Shown: one piece after another, positions 16,630-26,456 of the stretch
How the letters are laid out: every line of letters starts with the position of its first letter
How positions within the stretch are numbered: position 1 is the stretch's first letter
Assembly: GCA_949775045.1 (NCBI GenBank)
Contig: OX459104.1
Location: forward strand, 6,281,306-6,345,305
Direction: 5' to 3'
Length of the DNA: 64,000 bases
Source: Metridium senile
Lineage: Eukaryota > Cnidaria > Anthozoa > Actiniaria > Metridiidae
Position numbers and translations under genes: made by a program
Notes under the pieces: generated by a model
Told to the model about the DNA's origin: nothing
Database searches by the model: none
The model's input: only the letters and a program-made list of their open reading frames with translations

Positions 16630-18688
16630 CACGACACGAAATTTCAAATTTACGCCGCCGTAAAGCTAACGTAAAGGTAACGTAAAGCCCATCTTTAAGA
16701 AATTTTACGCTCCTTTACGAATGTGTAAAGATCAGCTTTACGACATCTTTACGTTCGAGCGAAATGCGACTTAAACGAACACTTTACGCTCAATTTAAAG
16801 GAGCGTAAAGATATCATTACGCTTGCGAAAAGTCATGTAAAGATGTCATAACGTTCTCCTTAAAGCCGTGTAAAGGTGCGTAAATATATCATTACGTTCT
16901 CCTTAAAGCTGTGTAAAGGAGCGTAAAGATATCATTACGCTTGCGTAAAGACGTATAAAGGTGCGTAAATATATCATTACGTTCTCCTTAAAGCTGTGTA
17001 AAGGAGCGTAAAGATATCATTACGCTCGCGTAAAGCCATATAAAGGCGCGTAAAGATGCCGTGTTATTAATGAGTGTTCTATCAGATATAAAACACTAAT
17101 GTTTTATGCATAGAGTGCACAACACTATCAAAGGTCTCAGTTTTAATACCTCATCATTAACCTTTGCTAGGTTCTATTTTTCAATATTATTTGCGTTCAT
17201 CTGTTACTATTATTCATGATCGCTTTCGCATGTGGGAGGCAAAAGGGGAGTATTGCGCATGATCGTGTTACGGAAAATCATACGATCATGCGCAGCATTA
17301 TTTTATTAGCCCTTTCGGAGTTGATCAGTGAACTGGTACGAGTCGGCAACGCGATGCATTTTGGGGCTGTTCTATGGGACGCTACCAAAACATTTGCCGC
17401 TAAAGACCACGAAACCTTCCCGTGAATGTTGAAATACTCAGATGAAAAACAATCATTTTAAGTCAGAACAAGATATTCTTTGAGCAGAACCACCGAAGCC
17501 ATCACAGCTGCCCTTGAAAGCTATTTTGAAACGCTTGCGTTCGCTAAGAAGCGCAAAATTATCGGGCATTCGAACGAGCTTATTCGAAGGTGAGCTGAGG
17601 TTGTTTGAAACTGGCAATTTACTGTCTAGGTATCGACGAAATTAGCCATATTTTTACCAGCTTAATTGCAATTACAAATCAAAATTTGTCAGAGTTACCT
17701 GTAGACAACAACTAAGATAAAGAGATCATGTCGTCAATTTTGATGGTTGAATTCATCACGAAAGAATGAACACAAACCTTGTAATCACGAAAGAAGCGGT
17801 AGCGCTTTCGAAACATTTTCAAGCGAAAGATCAACAATCTATTTTTGTCGTCAGACTATATAGTTACTAACTTTAAAAAGATAAATATAAACAAAAGTTA
17901 ATATGTGATGAAAATAAAACGAGCACAAATATGAAGTATATGTCTAAAGCAAGACCGTAAACAACATCATCTTCGAATTTATAGCTCTTTCGATTAACAG
18001 GATAATTTTGCGGATAATAACGCCAGCGTTTCAAATTAGCTTTCAATCACAGCTCTGATGGCCTTGGTGGATCTGCTCCAGGAATTGCTTGTTCTTATAA
18101 CTTTAAACGATCGCTTTTCATCACAATATTTCAACATTCACTCAAAGGTTTTGCAGTCTTTAGCGGCAATATTGTGGTAGCGTCCCATAAAATAACCCCA
18201 TAATGCAGCGCGTAGCCAATTAGTTACCAGTTCCCTGCGCAACTCCGAAAGGGCTAATAGCCAGAAAATTCCAATTTTTGACAAGAATCTTTTATAAAAG
18301 AACGTTTTATAAGTGTTGGACTTTGCTAAGATGTTTAAAAAACTCGAGACCGTACGTGTTTTATCGGCTATAAAACACGTTCTCTCTTTTTCTAAACATC
18401 ACTTAAACTAATAGCGTAAAGATAGCGTAAAGATAGCTTTACGCAACTACGCTAAAGCGTAAAGATATGTAATGATACCTTTGCGCTTCTTTAATCATAG
18501 CGTAAAGATAGCGTAAAGATAGCTTTACGTTCCCTTACACTGAGTGTAAAGATGTGTAAATATATCATTACGCTAAATTCCTTTACGCATCTTTAAGCTC
18601 CTTTACTTTTAGCGTAAAGCTTCTCTGAGATCTTTACGCTCCTTTACACTTAGCGTAAAGATGCGTAAATTTGAAATTTCGTGTCGTG
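16630..18688. mobile_element. 2.06-kb foldback element with GCGTAAAG motif arrays
   Basis: Exact 26-bp terminal inverted repeats begin CACGACACGAAATTTCAAAT. Both arms are filled with dozens of GCGTAAAG / CTTTACGC motifs. A second, inner inverted pair (about 17300-17460 against 18085-18255, including TTAGCCCTTTCGGAGTTG and TATGGGACGCTACCA) continues the fold, leaving a loop near 17460-18085. No transposase is encoded, and the 69-codon frame at 17216 is inside an arm. It adjoins the end of the satellite array. Confidence 0.8.
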
Positions 18689-18879
18689 TTTTTTACGTGT
18701 CTAAAAATATTTCGAGAAAAGATCGAAAAACCACGATTTTGGGGCCTTATTTCTACCAGTTTGACTAGGCGCATTGAAGCGTGAGTGTAAAGCGGGTCTA
18801 TAGCTGACCAAATGTTATCACGTGTTTTCCGATGATTTAAATGAGAGGCAATAGAAAGAGTTATCTTTGGTAAACCTAT
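18689..18879. other. Short spacer, possibly degenerate satellite
   Basis: Between the foldback and the minisatellite. The words TATTTCGAGAAAAGATCGAAAA and ACCACGATTTT loosely recall the satellite to the left, but the match is weak. Confidence 0.3.
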
Positions 18880-20016
18880 ACTCAGATACTTGTTTTAAAA
18901 TTAATCTTAACAGACATTCTTCACATACTTGTCTGTGGTATTTTTGGTTAACCTATACTCAGATTCTTGTTTTGAATTTAGTCTCAACAGACATTCTTCA
19001 CATACTTGTCTGTGGTATTTTTGGTTAACCTATACTCAGATACTTGTTTTGAATTTAGTCTCAACAGACATTCTTCACATACTTGTCTGTGGTATTTTTG
19101 GATAACCTAAACTCAGATACTTGTTAAATCTCGACAAACATTCTTCACATACTTGCCAGTGGTATTTTTGGTTAACCTATACTCAGATACTTGTTAAATC
19201 TCGACAGACATTCTTCACATACTTGTCTGTGGTATACCTATACTCAGATACTTGTTTTGAAATTAATCTCAACAGACATTCTTATGGTTAAACTATACTC
19301 AGATACTTGTTAAATCTTGACAGACATTCTTCACATACTTTTGTCTGTGGTATTTTTGGTTAACCTATACAGATACTTGTTTTGAAATTGATCTTAACAG
19401 ACATTCTTCACATACTTGTCTGTGGTATTTTTGGATAACCTATACTCAGATACTTGTTTTGAATTTAATCTGAACAGACATTCTTCACATACTTGTCTGT
19501 GGTATTTTTGGTTAACCTATACTCAGATACTTGTTAAATCTCGACAGACATTCTTCACATACTTGTCTGTGGTATACCTATACTCAGATACTTGTTTTGA
19601 AATTAATCTCGACAAACATTCTTCACATACTTGCCAGTGGTATTTTTGGTTAACCTATACTCAGATACTTGTTAAATCTCGACAGACATTCTTCACATAC
19701 TTGTCTGTGGTATACCTATACTCAGATACTTGTTTTGAAATTAATCTCGACAAACATTCTTCACATACTTGCCAGTGGTATTTTTGGTTTACCTATACTC
19801 AGATACTTGTTTTGAAATTTAATCTCGACAGACATTCTTCACATACTTGTCTGTGGTATTTTTGGTTAACCTATACTCATATACTTGACAGGCATTCTTC
19901 ACATACTCTTGTCTGAGTATTTTTTGTTAACCTATACAGATACTTGTTTTGAAATTGATCTTAACAGACATTCTTCACATACTTGTCTGTGGTATTTTTG
20001 GTTAACCTATACTCAG
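18880..20016. repeat. ~75-bp minisatellite array
   Basis: Tandem units built of AGACATTCTTCACATACTTG, TCTGTGGTATTTTTGGTTAA and CCTATACTCAGATACTTG with variable TTTTGAAATTAATCTC linkers; about 15 units, several shortened. The 166-codon frame across 19416-19916 is a product of the repeat. The array stops where the element at 20021 begins. Confidence 0.85.
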
Positions 20017-21190
20017 ATTAGAGTTTGACTAAATGCCGTGGGTCTTGGGTACCAAGTCGTGGGTCGTGGGTACCAAGTCGTGGGTTTGAAAAATAGTTTC
20101 AAAAATAGAAACCCACAAGAATGTGTACATAGAAACGTGTAGAACCTCAAAAATTTCAAAATTTTGACAAGTTTAATGTATAAAACATGCATGAAATAAA
20201 TGTATTAAATGTATTTTTTTTTAATTTATGTACACTGCTTTACATTTTTTAATCGGCAATTGCACTTTTTATGAAATTATATTATAAGTACAAAAGTAGA
20301 CGTATAAAACGACGTATAAAACGAAGCATGAATGTAAATATCATACAGTAGAATTTCAGCACTCGGGATCATAAAACGCTTGCCGTGATCTTTAAGAAAT
20401 TTGTAGCAAAAAACATAGGCAACTAGCAGAGCATTTAACGCTTGGCAGTAAAAAAATTGGCCTTTTGACCGATCACGATAAATTCTGTTTTTAGGTTTTA
20501 AAATAAGCCAGTTAAATATTTTTAAAACACATTTTGGCGATCCAAAAATTATCATGAGTTCAAACGGTTTTGTCATGCATGAGTTTGTATCATGAGTTCC
20601 ATGATAATGGGACAGCCCCAGGTGGTACCGTAAATGGGACCCTATATTTTATAACTGATCACCTGTATGATGCAATTCTTGCAATTCTTCGCTTATTTAT
20701 AGCGAAAGTTGTTAAAGTGGATTTGTGATGTGCTAATTGATTCCTGCCGGGGAAGACCCGCACAAAGTCGCGGTACTGTAATCATGTTTTCTTTGTTATT
20801 TTACTTGGACGAACTCCGTAGAGGTAACACAGTTATACTGTAATTGAACATTGTTTTATATGGGGAGGGGGACAGGTGACGCCAAGTCTCGGATTTTTGT
20901 GTTTTTGAATGTCTCGGAGTCTCGAATTTTTAAATACAGTAAATATATGAGCTGATATATTTCTAGAATCTCAGGCTCGGATTTAAAAAATTACCATTCG
21001 CTACCCCCCCCCCCCCCCCCCCCTTTTTTAGCTTGGCTCTAAGCAGGATTTTTTTTTGGTGCATTGGCCGTGCACGTTTTTCATTTTGTGAATTGCCACC
21101 CCCATCCCCCAACTTCTAATGGTCCACCCCTTATCAAGTATACGTTCACTAGTTTTCTGTTAACTTCCAGTTTAAGTTTTCATTAAGCTA

Positions 21191-21462
21191 CAATCATTGC
21201 CAAAATGTGTTGGCACGATCACATTTCGGACACTTTTTTGTGGGTCTATCATTTTTTTCATTTATGAGGATAAGTTTGTCTACCCCCCTCCCCCAATACA
21301 ATGTTGCTGTTTTTCATGAAAGAGTACAAGAGTTGGAAATGTTTCCCGCGATTGACAAGGTTCATATACCCCTCCAGCAACATTGACAGGGGGAGGGGGG
21401 GTATTACAGATATAGGAACATAACAAAATCAACAATCGTGCCAACAGTTTTGTCAATGATTG
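21191..21462 (+). repeat. Left 272-bp terminal palindromic repeat
   Basis: Outer arms CAATCATTGCCAAAATGTGT... pair with ...CAGTTTTGTCAATGATTG over about 30 bp. An inner stem 21281-21309 (TACCCCCCTCCCCC, then CAATGTTGCTG) pairs with 21375-21403 (CAGCAACATTG, then GGGGGAGGGGGGGTA). The loop is about 65 bp. Read base by base it is identical to the copy at 25819-26090. Confidence 0.9.
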
Positions 21463-21853
21463 TCTGAGACACATATGACTTAAAACGCCATTGACATTGT
21501 TGTGGAAATGATATGAAATTTTCAGGACACAAAGTACATAGTGTACCGATTTGAACAGTAGCAAAATTTTTTCCAGAAAGAAGTTAATACTATCATGTGA
21601 CGTCACTTTTGTTTAAAGTGCTTTAAATGAATGTAAAATTTACATGACAAGACACTTATATGCTCTATATTCGATAACACCCGTGTTCAAAATAAATGTT
21701 CTAAGGTAATAAGCAGTCCTTCACACATATATGCTTCGTAGTTGATATATTTATACTATAGCTCGCGCAAAATTGGATAACCATAGTAACGCCCAAAAAT
21801 GCACGCGCTTAAGGCGTACGCAACAATACACGTCATTGTGAAGATATCAACGT

Positions 21854-22963
21854 TTGGAGAGGGTGAAAATGGTCTTCAAAGGCAAGATTAATGCCTATAA
21901 ATGTGCCAGAGCGTATGTTCTGTTTAGAAAAAACACATACTCTCTTTCGGAAATAGCAGAGATGTGTTCTATATCAAAAAGCAGTGTAAGAAGAATTGGT
22001 TTAAACAAAATGAAGCGGAATTCAAAACAACCCGACAAGAAAAGTAAGTTGGGAAGAAAGACTAACTTAACTGACAGAGAAAGAAGAATTCTATCCAGGG
22101 GAATCAAAAGGATCAGGAAAGAGGACGTAAATTTTACAGTGAAATCTTTAATAGAGTATTGCGGGCTTTCGCAGCGGAAAACAAGCTACCGGACTTACCT
22201 CAGAGAAATACAAAGATTAGGGTACAAGAGTTTACAGACAAGAAGAAAGGGACTAATCAGTGAATCTGACAGAAAGAAAAGACTTAAATTTGCAAAAGAC
22301 AATGTTAAAACATTGAAAACTACACCAAACTATTGGACGGAGGACATGGTATTTTATCTTGACGGAGTTTCTTTTATTCATAAGTACAATCCGAAAGCAA
22401 ATGCAATGAGTCCTAAAGGGAGGGTTTGGAGAAAAAGAAATGAGGGATTACAAATAACATCTAAGGGTTCGAAGAGTCTAGCAGGAGGAAGAAGGCTCCA
22501 CCTTTTGGTTCTTATTAGTTATAGACAAGGTGCTATTTTTATTGAACAATACCACAAAATGGATGGCGAGTATTTCGCTGACTTTATTACTAGAAATTTT
22601 GAAAACATTTTCAAAAAGTTTTCAAAAACCAAAGCCAGAAAATTTGTTATGGACAACGATCCTAGTCAAAATAGCTCATTAGCTAAAAAAGCACTAAAAA
22701 AATCAAAGGCTACAATGGTGTGTATTCCTGCAAGGTCTCCAGACCTAAATCCGATTGAAAATATTTTTAATTTAGTTAAAAGAAAAATAAATAATGATGC
22801 TATAGAGCAAAATATTCTTAAAGAGAATTTTGAAACTTTTAAAGAACGTGTTATTGATACTTTATATTCGTTTGATACAACTGTCATAGACAAAACTATT
22901 CAAAGCATTCCCAAAAGACTTGAAGATATTATTAAATCCAAGGGATTAAGAACTAAATATTAG
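21854..22963 (+). CDS. Tc1/mariner DD34E transposase
   Basis: An intact 369-residue frame. The N-terminus has a helix-turn-helix (about residues 10-50, ending ISKSSVRRIGL), a GRK-type linker (LGRKTNLTDRE) and a second Tc1-like HTH (about 75-125). The DDE_3 catalytic core shows D170 (MVFYLDGVSF), D267 (FVMDNDPSQNSS) and E302 (RSPDLNPIENIF) with exactly 34 residues between the second D and E, the Tc1 signature. Length is close to the usual 340-350. It should cut and paste elements with TA target sites, matching the TA at the outer edges. A second in-frame Met at residue 6 is possible as start. An AATAAA at 23153 lies 190 bp past the stop. No frameshift or stop is present, which suggests recent activity. 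Confidence 0.9.
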   Translation: MERVKMVFKGKINAYKCARAYVLFRKNTYSLSEIAEMCSISKSSVRRIGLNKMKRNSKQPDKKSKLGRKTNLTDRERRILSRGIKRIRKEDVNFTVKSLIEYCGLSQRKTSYRTYLREIQRLGYKSLQTRRKGLISESDRKKRLKFAKDNVKTLKTTPNYWTEDMVFYLDGVSFIHKYNPKANAMSPKGRVWRKRNEGLQITSKGSKSLAGGRRLHLLVLISYRQGAIFIEQYHKMDGEYFADFITRNFENIFKKFSKTKARKFVMDNDPSQNSSLAKKALKKSKATMVCIPARSPDLNPIENIFNLVKRKINNDAIEQNILKENFETFKERVIDTLYSFDTTVIDKTIQSIPKRLEDIIKSKGLRTKY

Positions 22964-23676
22964 ATTTACTACCTTGTATTAGTACATCCATTTTGCCTTT
23001 AAAGACCATTTTCACTCTCTTCACTGTCTTATGAAATTGATATTTTCACAATCACATTGTTGTCACGTAATCAGTATTTATATAGTGTGCAGTGTCTTCT
23101 GTGCAGAACACGGTTCTCCATTGTAAAATCGTAATGATTCACTAAGTGCAACAATAAAAAGAGCTTAGACCTTGATCAATGTTTTATTGATGTTTATTCT
23201 AACTATTTCCTACAGAAATTATATTCAAAAAGCCTAACATGCCCATTTTATCAACGGTACTCCACACAAAACTTGTATTAATTGTTTTGAACATGTCTTC
23301 ATCTTTTTATAAGTGATTCAACGTGGAGTACCGTTGGTTTTGAGTTAAATACTACAATTTGAAATATAAACTAAACGTCAGACAATTAAAGAATATATAC
23401 AAACCCTATTGTTGAAAAAATTGGAGGGATATTTGTTTAATTTGGGGAGTAATCTATTATTTAACAGTGGAGAACCGTTGCTATTTCACGGACAACTATA
23501 TACAAGCGCACATGGTGTTGAATGACACATTACAGACGTCATGTCTATACAAACAATGTTTTCTTTAATGTATTATCTCTGTATAGAGATAATAAATATA
23601 TTTATATCTATAGTATAAGTATAGATATATATATATCTATGTAGTATAGATATAAAGATATTTATATTTATTACAC

Positions 23677-23764
<88 letters not shown>

Positions 23765-23882
23765 TAGATATAAATATATAGACAGACAGACAGACAGACA
23801 GACAAAAATGTATGTACACAAATTTATTAGCAAAAATGTATGTACAAAAATTTATTAGCATACATACATATTCTTTGTTCAT
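22964..23882. other. Intergenic core region of the composite element
   Basis: About 900 bp between the two convergent genes. It holds the iteron-like motif cluster (23111-23480), AT-rich DNA, a (TA)n tract at about 23681-23760 and a short (CAGA)n tract at about 23780-23805. Confidence 0.7.
23111..23480. promoter_or_regulatory. Iteron-like nested inverted motif, candidate Rep target
   Basis: Four copies of a ~15-bp word, consensus CAACGGTWCTCCACTG: forward at 23111-23123 (CGGTTCTCCATTG) and 23252-23267 (CAACGGTACTCCACAC), inverted at 23323-23336 (GTGGAGTACCGTTG) and 23465-23480 (CAGTGGAGAACCGTTG). The inner pair can form a stem with a ~55-nt loop, and the outer pair encloses it. Rep proteins bind such iterons near origins, but function here is inference. 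Confidence 0.4.
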
Positions 23883-25232
23883 TTATTTATTAGTTAAAAT
23901 AAGTTCTGAGAAACAACGTGCGCATGGTTTCATTGCACATTGCTCAACCTCTGGTATTTGTCTCCAAAATTCGAAATAATGCCAGCGTACTCTCATCATA
24001 TCAGTATTAATTCGATCTATTGATCCTCCCTTTATCATAACGAGTGGGGCATCTGCAGTCGCGAAAAAGGGTGAGTCCTTGTCGAAGAGAATGTCTTGTT
24101 GTACAAAACTTTTAGGTGCGGCTAAGTGCATAGTATCCCCTTCAAGCATTTGCAAGAAATCGGACCATGCGATTATAGAAGGCGACCATCTAAAGTCATT
24201 GAGGATTATTACTTCTGACTCCTCTGCACCCACCCACGCAAAACCACCAGTTGCCGGGTTCACAAAAGCATGGTAAATAGCTTTCAGAGGTGAAATCATG
24301 AATGTTTTACCTGAGTTTGCCGGTCCATATATATATATGTTTCGATATTTTGCACGTCCATAGTGAAGTGCTGAGTAAATTGCGCTAGCATAGACATGCA
24401 CATTTATTTCATTTCGGTGAAGTATCTGTAGTGCGGCCGCTAGCCATTTCTTTTCACATCCTTCTATACAGTGTTTTTCACCTTCCTCTACTAGTAGTTC
24501 TATGCGACTTTTATTCAAGCGTTCTTGTTTCTTTTCAGCATCTTGCAGTTGTGAAGATATAGATAATGCTTCATTTACTACTCTGATCCCTCTATTCGCT
24601 ATAAATTGTGCAAGATCTTTTTTTCCCTCTTTCTCCTGTTTTGCTGCATAGGCCATTAGATCGAGCCGAGTCTTGATATTATTGTTTCGAATAATAGTGG
24701 TTACTTCGTAGACGCTTAGCATTCGTTTTCTTTTCTTCTTTTGCTTCTTCTTGGGGCCACTGTCTTGGCCATCAGCTCGACGAGATGTTGTAGCTGCAGA
24801 GGCTGCAGTAGTTCTCGGTTCGTCCTCTAAGCTTGGATGGTCGGGCGATAAAAACGGTGTTGTATCTTCTTTTGTGCAGTAGCGATAAGCACTATAATAG
24901 TTACTGTGATTGTTGCTGAAATTGACTTGAATTCCAAACCTTGCATCTAATGTATCACGAACTAGAAGCCATCTACTTCTTTTGTTGAGCTTTAGAGCCA
25001 TATGGTAGTGATATACTTTGTCGGACAGGTTGTTGTTTGTATCGTTGTGATTATGCTCTTCTTTAGCGACTATAAACTGTACAATACGCGATGTCGTTGA
25101 TGTACCCCATGCATTACGAACAATATTTGCAAACGATTCACGAGAATGGACTTTTTCGGGATCTGCTCGACTGTATGTAACTAAATAGACCAAACGTTGC
25201 GAACGATTCGGCATTGACTCTGCCATGATCAC
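23883..25232 (-). CDS. Rep protein: HUH endonuclease plus SF3 helicase
   Basis: An intact 449-residue frame. Motif 1 is VYLVTYSRAD (15-24), the HUH metal site is YHYHMAL with H75 and H77, and motif 3 is YCTKED with the likely nucleophile Y118 and K121. A lysine-rich stretch (161-170) looks like a nuclear localisation signal. The helicase has Walker A GPANSGKT (303-310), Walker B VIILNDFRW (341-349) and motif C near SPFFATADAPL (387-397), where the usual Asn is not obvious, followed by an arginine-rich MMRVRW. This is the domain order of parvovirus NS1 and CRESS-DNA virus Reps, with the LNDFRW helicase style I associate with cellular or transposon copies in aquatic invertebrates. It would nick and unwind DNA for rolling-circle or rolling-hairpin replication. 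It ends tail-to-tail with the transposase gene. No capsid gene is seen. Confidence 0.9.
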   Translation of the reverse strand: MIMAESMPNRSQRLVYLVTYSRADPEKVHSRESFANIVRNAWGTSTTSRIVQFIVAKEEHNHNDTNNNLSDKVYHYHMALKLNKRSRWLLVRDTLDARFGIQVNFSNNHSNYYSAYRYCTKEDTTPFLSPDHPSLEDEPRTTAASAATTSRRADGQDSGPKKKQKKKRKRMLSVYEVTTIIRNNNIKTRLDLMAYAAKQEKEGKKDLAQFIANRGIRVVNEALSISSQLQDAEKKQERLNKSRIELLVEEGEKHCIEGCEKKWLAAALQILHRNEINVHVYASAIYSALHYGRAKYRNIYIYGPANSGKTFMISPLKAIYHAFVNPATGGFAWVGAEESEVIILNDFRWSPSIIAWSDFLQMLEGDTMHLAAPKSFVQQDILFDKDSPFFATADAPLVMIKGGSIDRINTDMMRVRWHYFEFWRQIPEVEQCAMKPCARCFSELILTNK

Positions 25233-25818
25233 AATGTGAACTTCAAATAGACGTTTTCTGCTCAGTTGTTGTATAATGTTCTTTATGTATAACGCTTTGA
25301 AGTATGAGATTTATTTTACAAATGCACAACTTTTATAATGTACCAAACCAGTGACGTGCATCTTTTGCAATATGTGACGTTTGCGCTATTACGTACAAAA
25401 TGTAGCAATTTTGAGGCGCGTCAATTATAGCATATACGTCAAAAGTAACTTCACATTCGTAGGTATTTACATAAGATGTAGTTGATAAGAAAATCATTGT
25501 TTAAAGAGAACGTGGTTATTATTGGATTAACTGTGAAGGTGATGATATCTTTTCTGATAATTACTTCATTCTATTAAGTTAGAGACCTTTTAAAATATTT
25601 TTTTGGTGTATCCCCTTGTTACGTTGGCATAATTTCGCACTTAAATATAAGGGTTGCTACGGCAAAATGACATTTCCACTAGTTTTCATGTCGTTAGGGG
25701 TCGGATATACACATATTACATATCAATCTTTTCCTTTCGAGGCATAGCTTGTAATTAGGAACGCTTCTGACCTCTTACTCGTTTATTTTTAATGAAATTC
25801 CACAATATGTCCCTCAGA

Positions 25819-26090
25819 CAATCATTGCCAAAATGTGTTGGCACGATCACATTTCGGACACTTTTTTGTGGGTCTATCATTTTTTTCATTTATGAGGATA
25901 AGTTTGTCTACCCCCCTCCCCCAATACAATGTTGCTGTTTTTCATGAAAGAGTACAAGAGTTGGAAATGTTTCCCGCGATTGACAAGGTTCATATACCCC
26001 TCCAGCAACATTGACAGGGGGAGGGGGGGTATTACAGATATAGGAACATAACAAAATCAACAATCGTGCCAACAGTTTTGTCAATGATTG
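25819..26090 (+). repeat. Right 272-bp terminal palindromic repeat
   Basis: Identical by eye to 21191-21462 and in the same orientation. It is preceded by CTCAGA (end of the unique core) and followed by TA. The outer ~30-bp arms and the inner C/G-rich stem are the same as in the left copy. Confidence 0.9.
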
Positions 26091-26209
26091 TAGGTATATA
26101 CATTTGAGAGCAACGCTTCATACAAAATATATACATTTCAATTTGGGTTTAGCTCACAATTGAAATAATTAAGGCATCGGATTTCAAGTACAAAATAAGT
26201 ATACTGTTT

Positions 26210-26253
<44 letters not shown>

Positions 26254-26456
26254 CTGTGGGTTTTTGGTTTTTGCATTTTGAACTATTTTTGAAACCCACA
26301 ACTTGGTACCCACGGCCCACGACTTGGTACCCACGACCCATGACTTCATACCCACGACTTCATACCCACGACCCACGACTTTGTATCCACGTCCCACGAC
26401 TTCATACCCACGACCCACGACTTTGTACCCACGACCCACAACATTTAGTCAAACTC

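Larger units (their letters stand above)
21191..26090. mobile_element. Composite transposon: Tc1 transposase plus HUH-SF3 Rep between 272-bp palindromic repeats
   Basis: The 4900-bp unit starts CAATCATTGCC and ends CAATGATTG, with TA immediately outside (21189-21190, 26091-26092). Its two ends are identical 272-bp direct copies, each itself an imperfect palindrome. The unique core (21463-25818) begins TCTGAGACACATAT and ends with the inverse of TCTGAGGGACATAT, so it has its own short inverted ends. It carries two convergent genes: a DD34E transposase (+) and a Rep (-). TA is present only at the outer edges, so the two 272-bp copies were not inserted independently. This may be an integrated Rep replicon or a composite transposon. 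Confidence 0.8.
20021..26456. mobile_element. Outer TTA-flanked element with VNTR-bearing inverted ends
   Basis: The left end GAGTTTGACTAAATG is mirrored at 26442-26456, with TTA on both outer sides (20018-20020, 26457-26459). Inside each end is a 21-bp variable repeat (CGTGGGTCGTGGGTACCAAG), about two copies on the left and six on the right. Both arms then continue through GTGGGTTT, AAAAATAGTT and AACCCACA. A TTA duplication would fit PIF/Harbinger elements, which duplicate TWA, but no Harbinger transposase is seen. The Rep/Tc1 element is nested inside it. Left interior 20121-21190 and right interior 26093-26250 hold no recognised gene. Confidence 0.6.

Noticed and set aside
19416..19916. 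166-codon frame with repeating HSSHTC segments
   Set aside because: It is read through the ~75-bp minisatellite and has no independent coding evidence.
23883..25232. Simple endogenous virus relic
   Set aside because: The frame is intact, no capsid gene is near, and the gene is enclosed with a transposase by matching terminal repeats. A viral origin of the domain remains possible.
21191..26090. Two independent MITE insertions flanking an unrelated Rep/Tc1 locus
   Set aside because: Each MITE would then have TA on both sides. TA is found only at the outer edges, and both inner junctions carry the mirrored TCTGAG instead.
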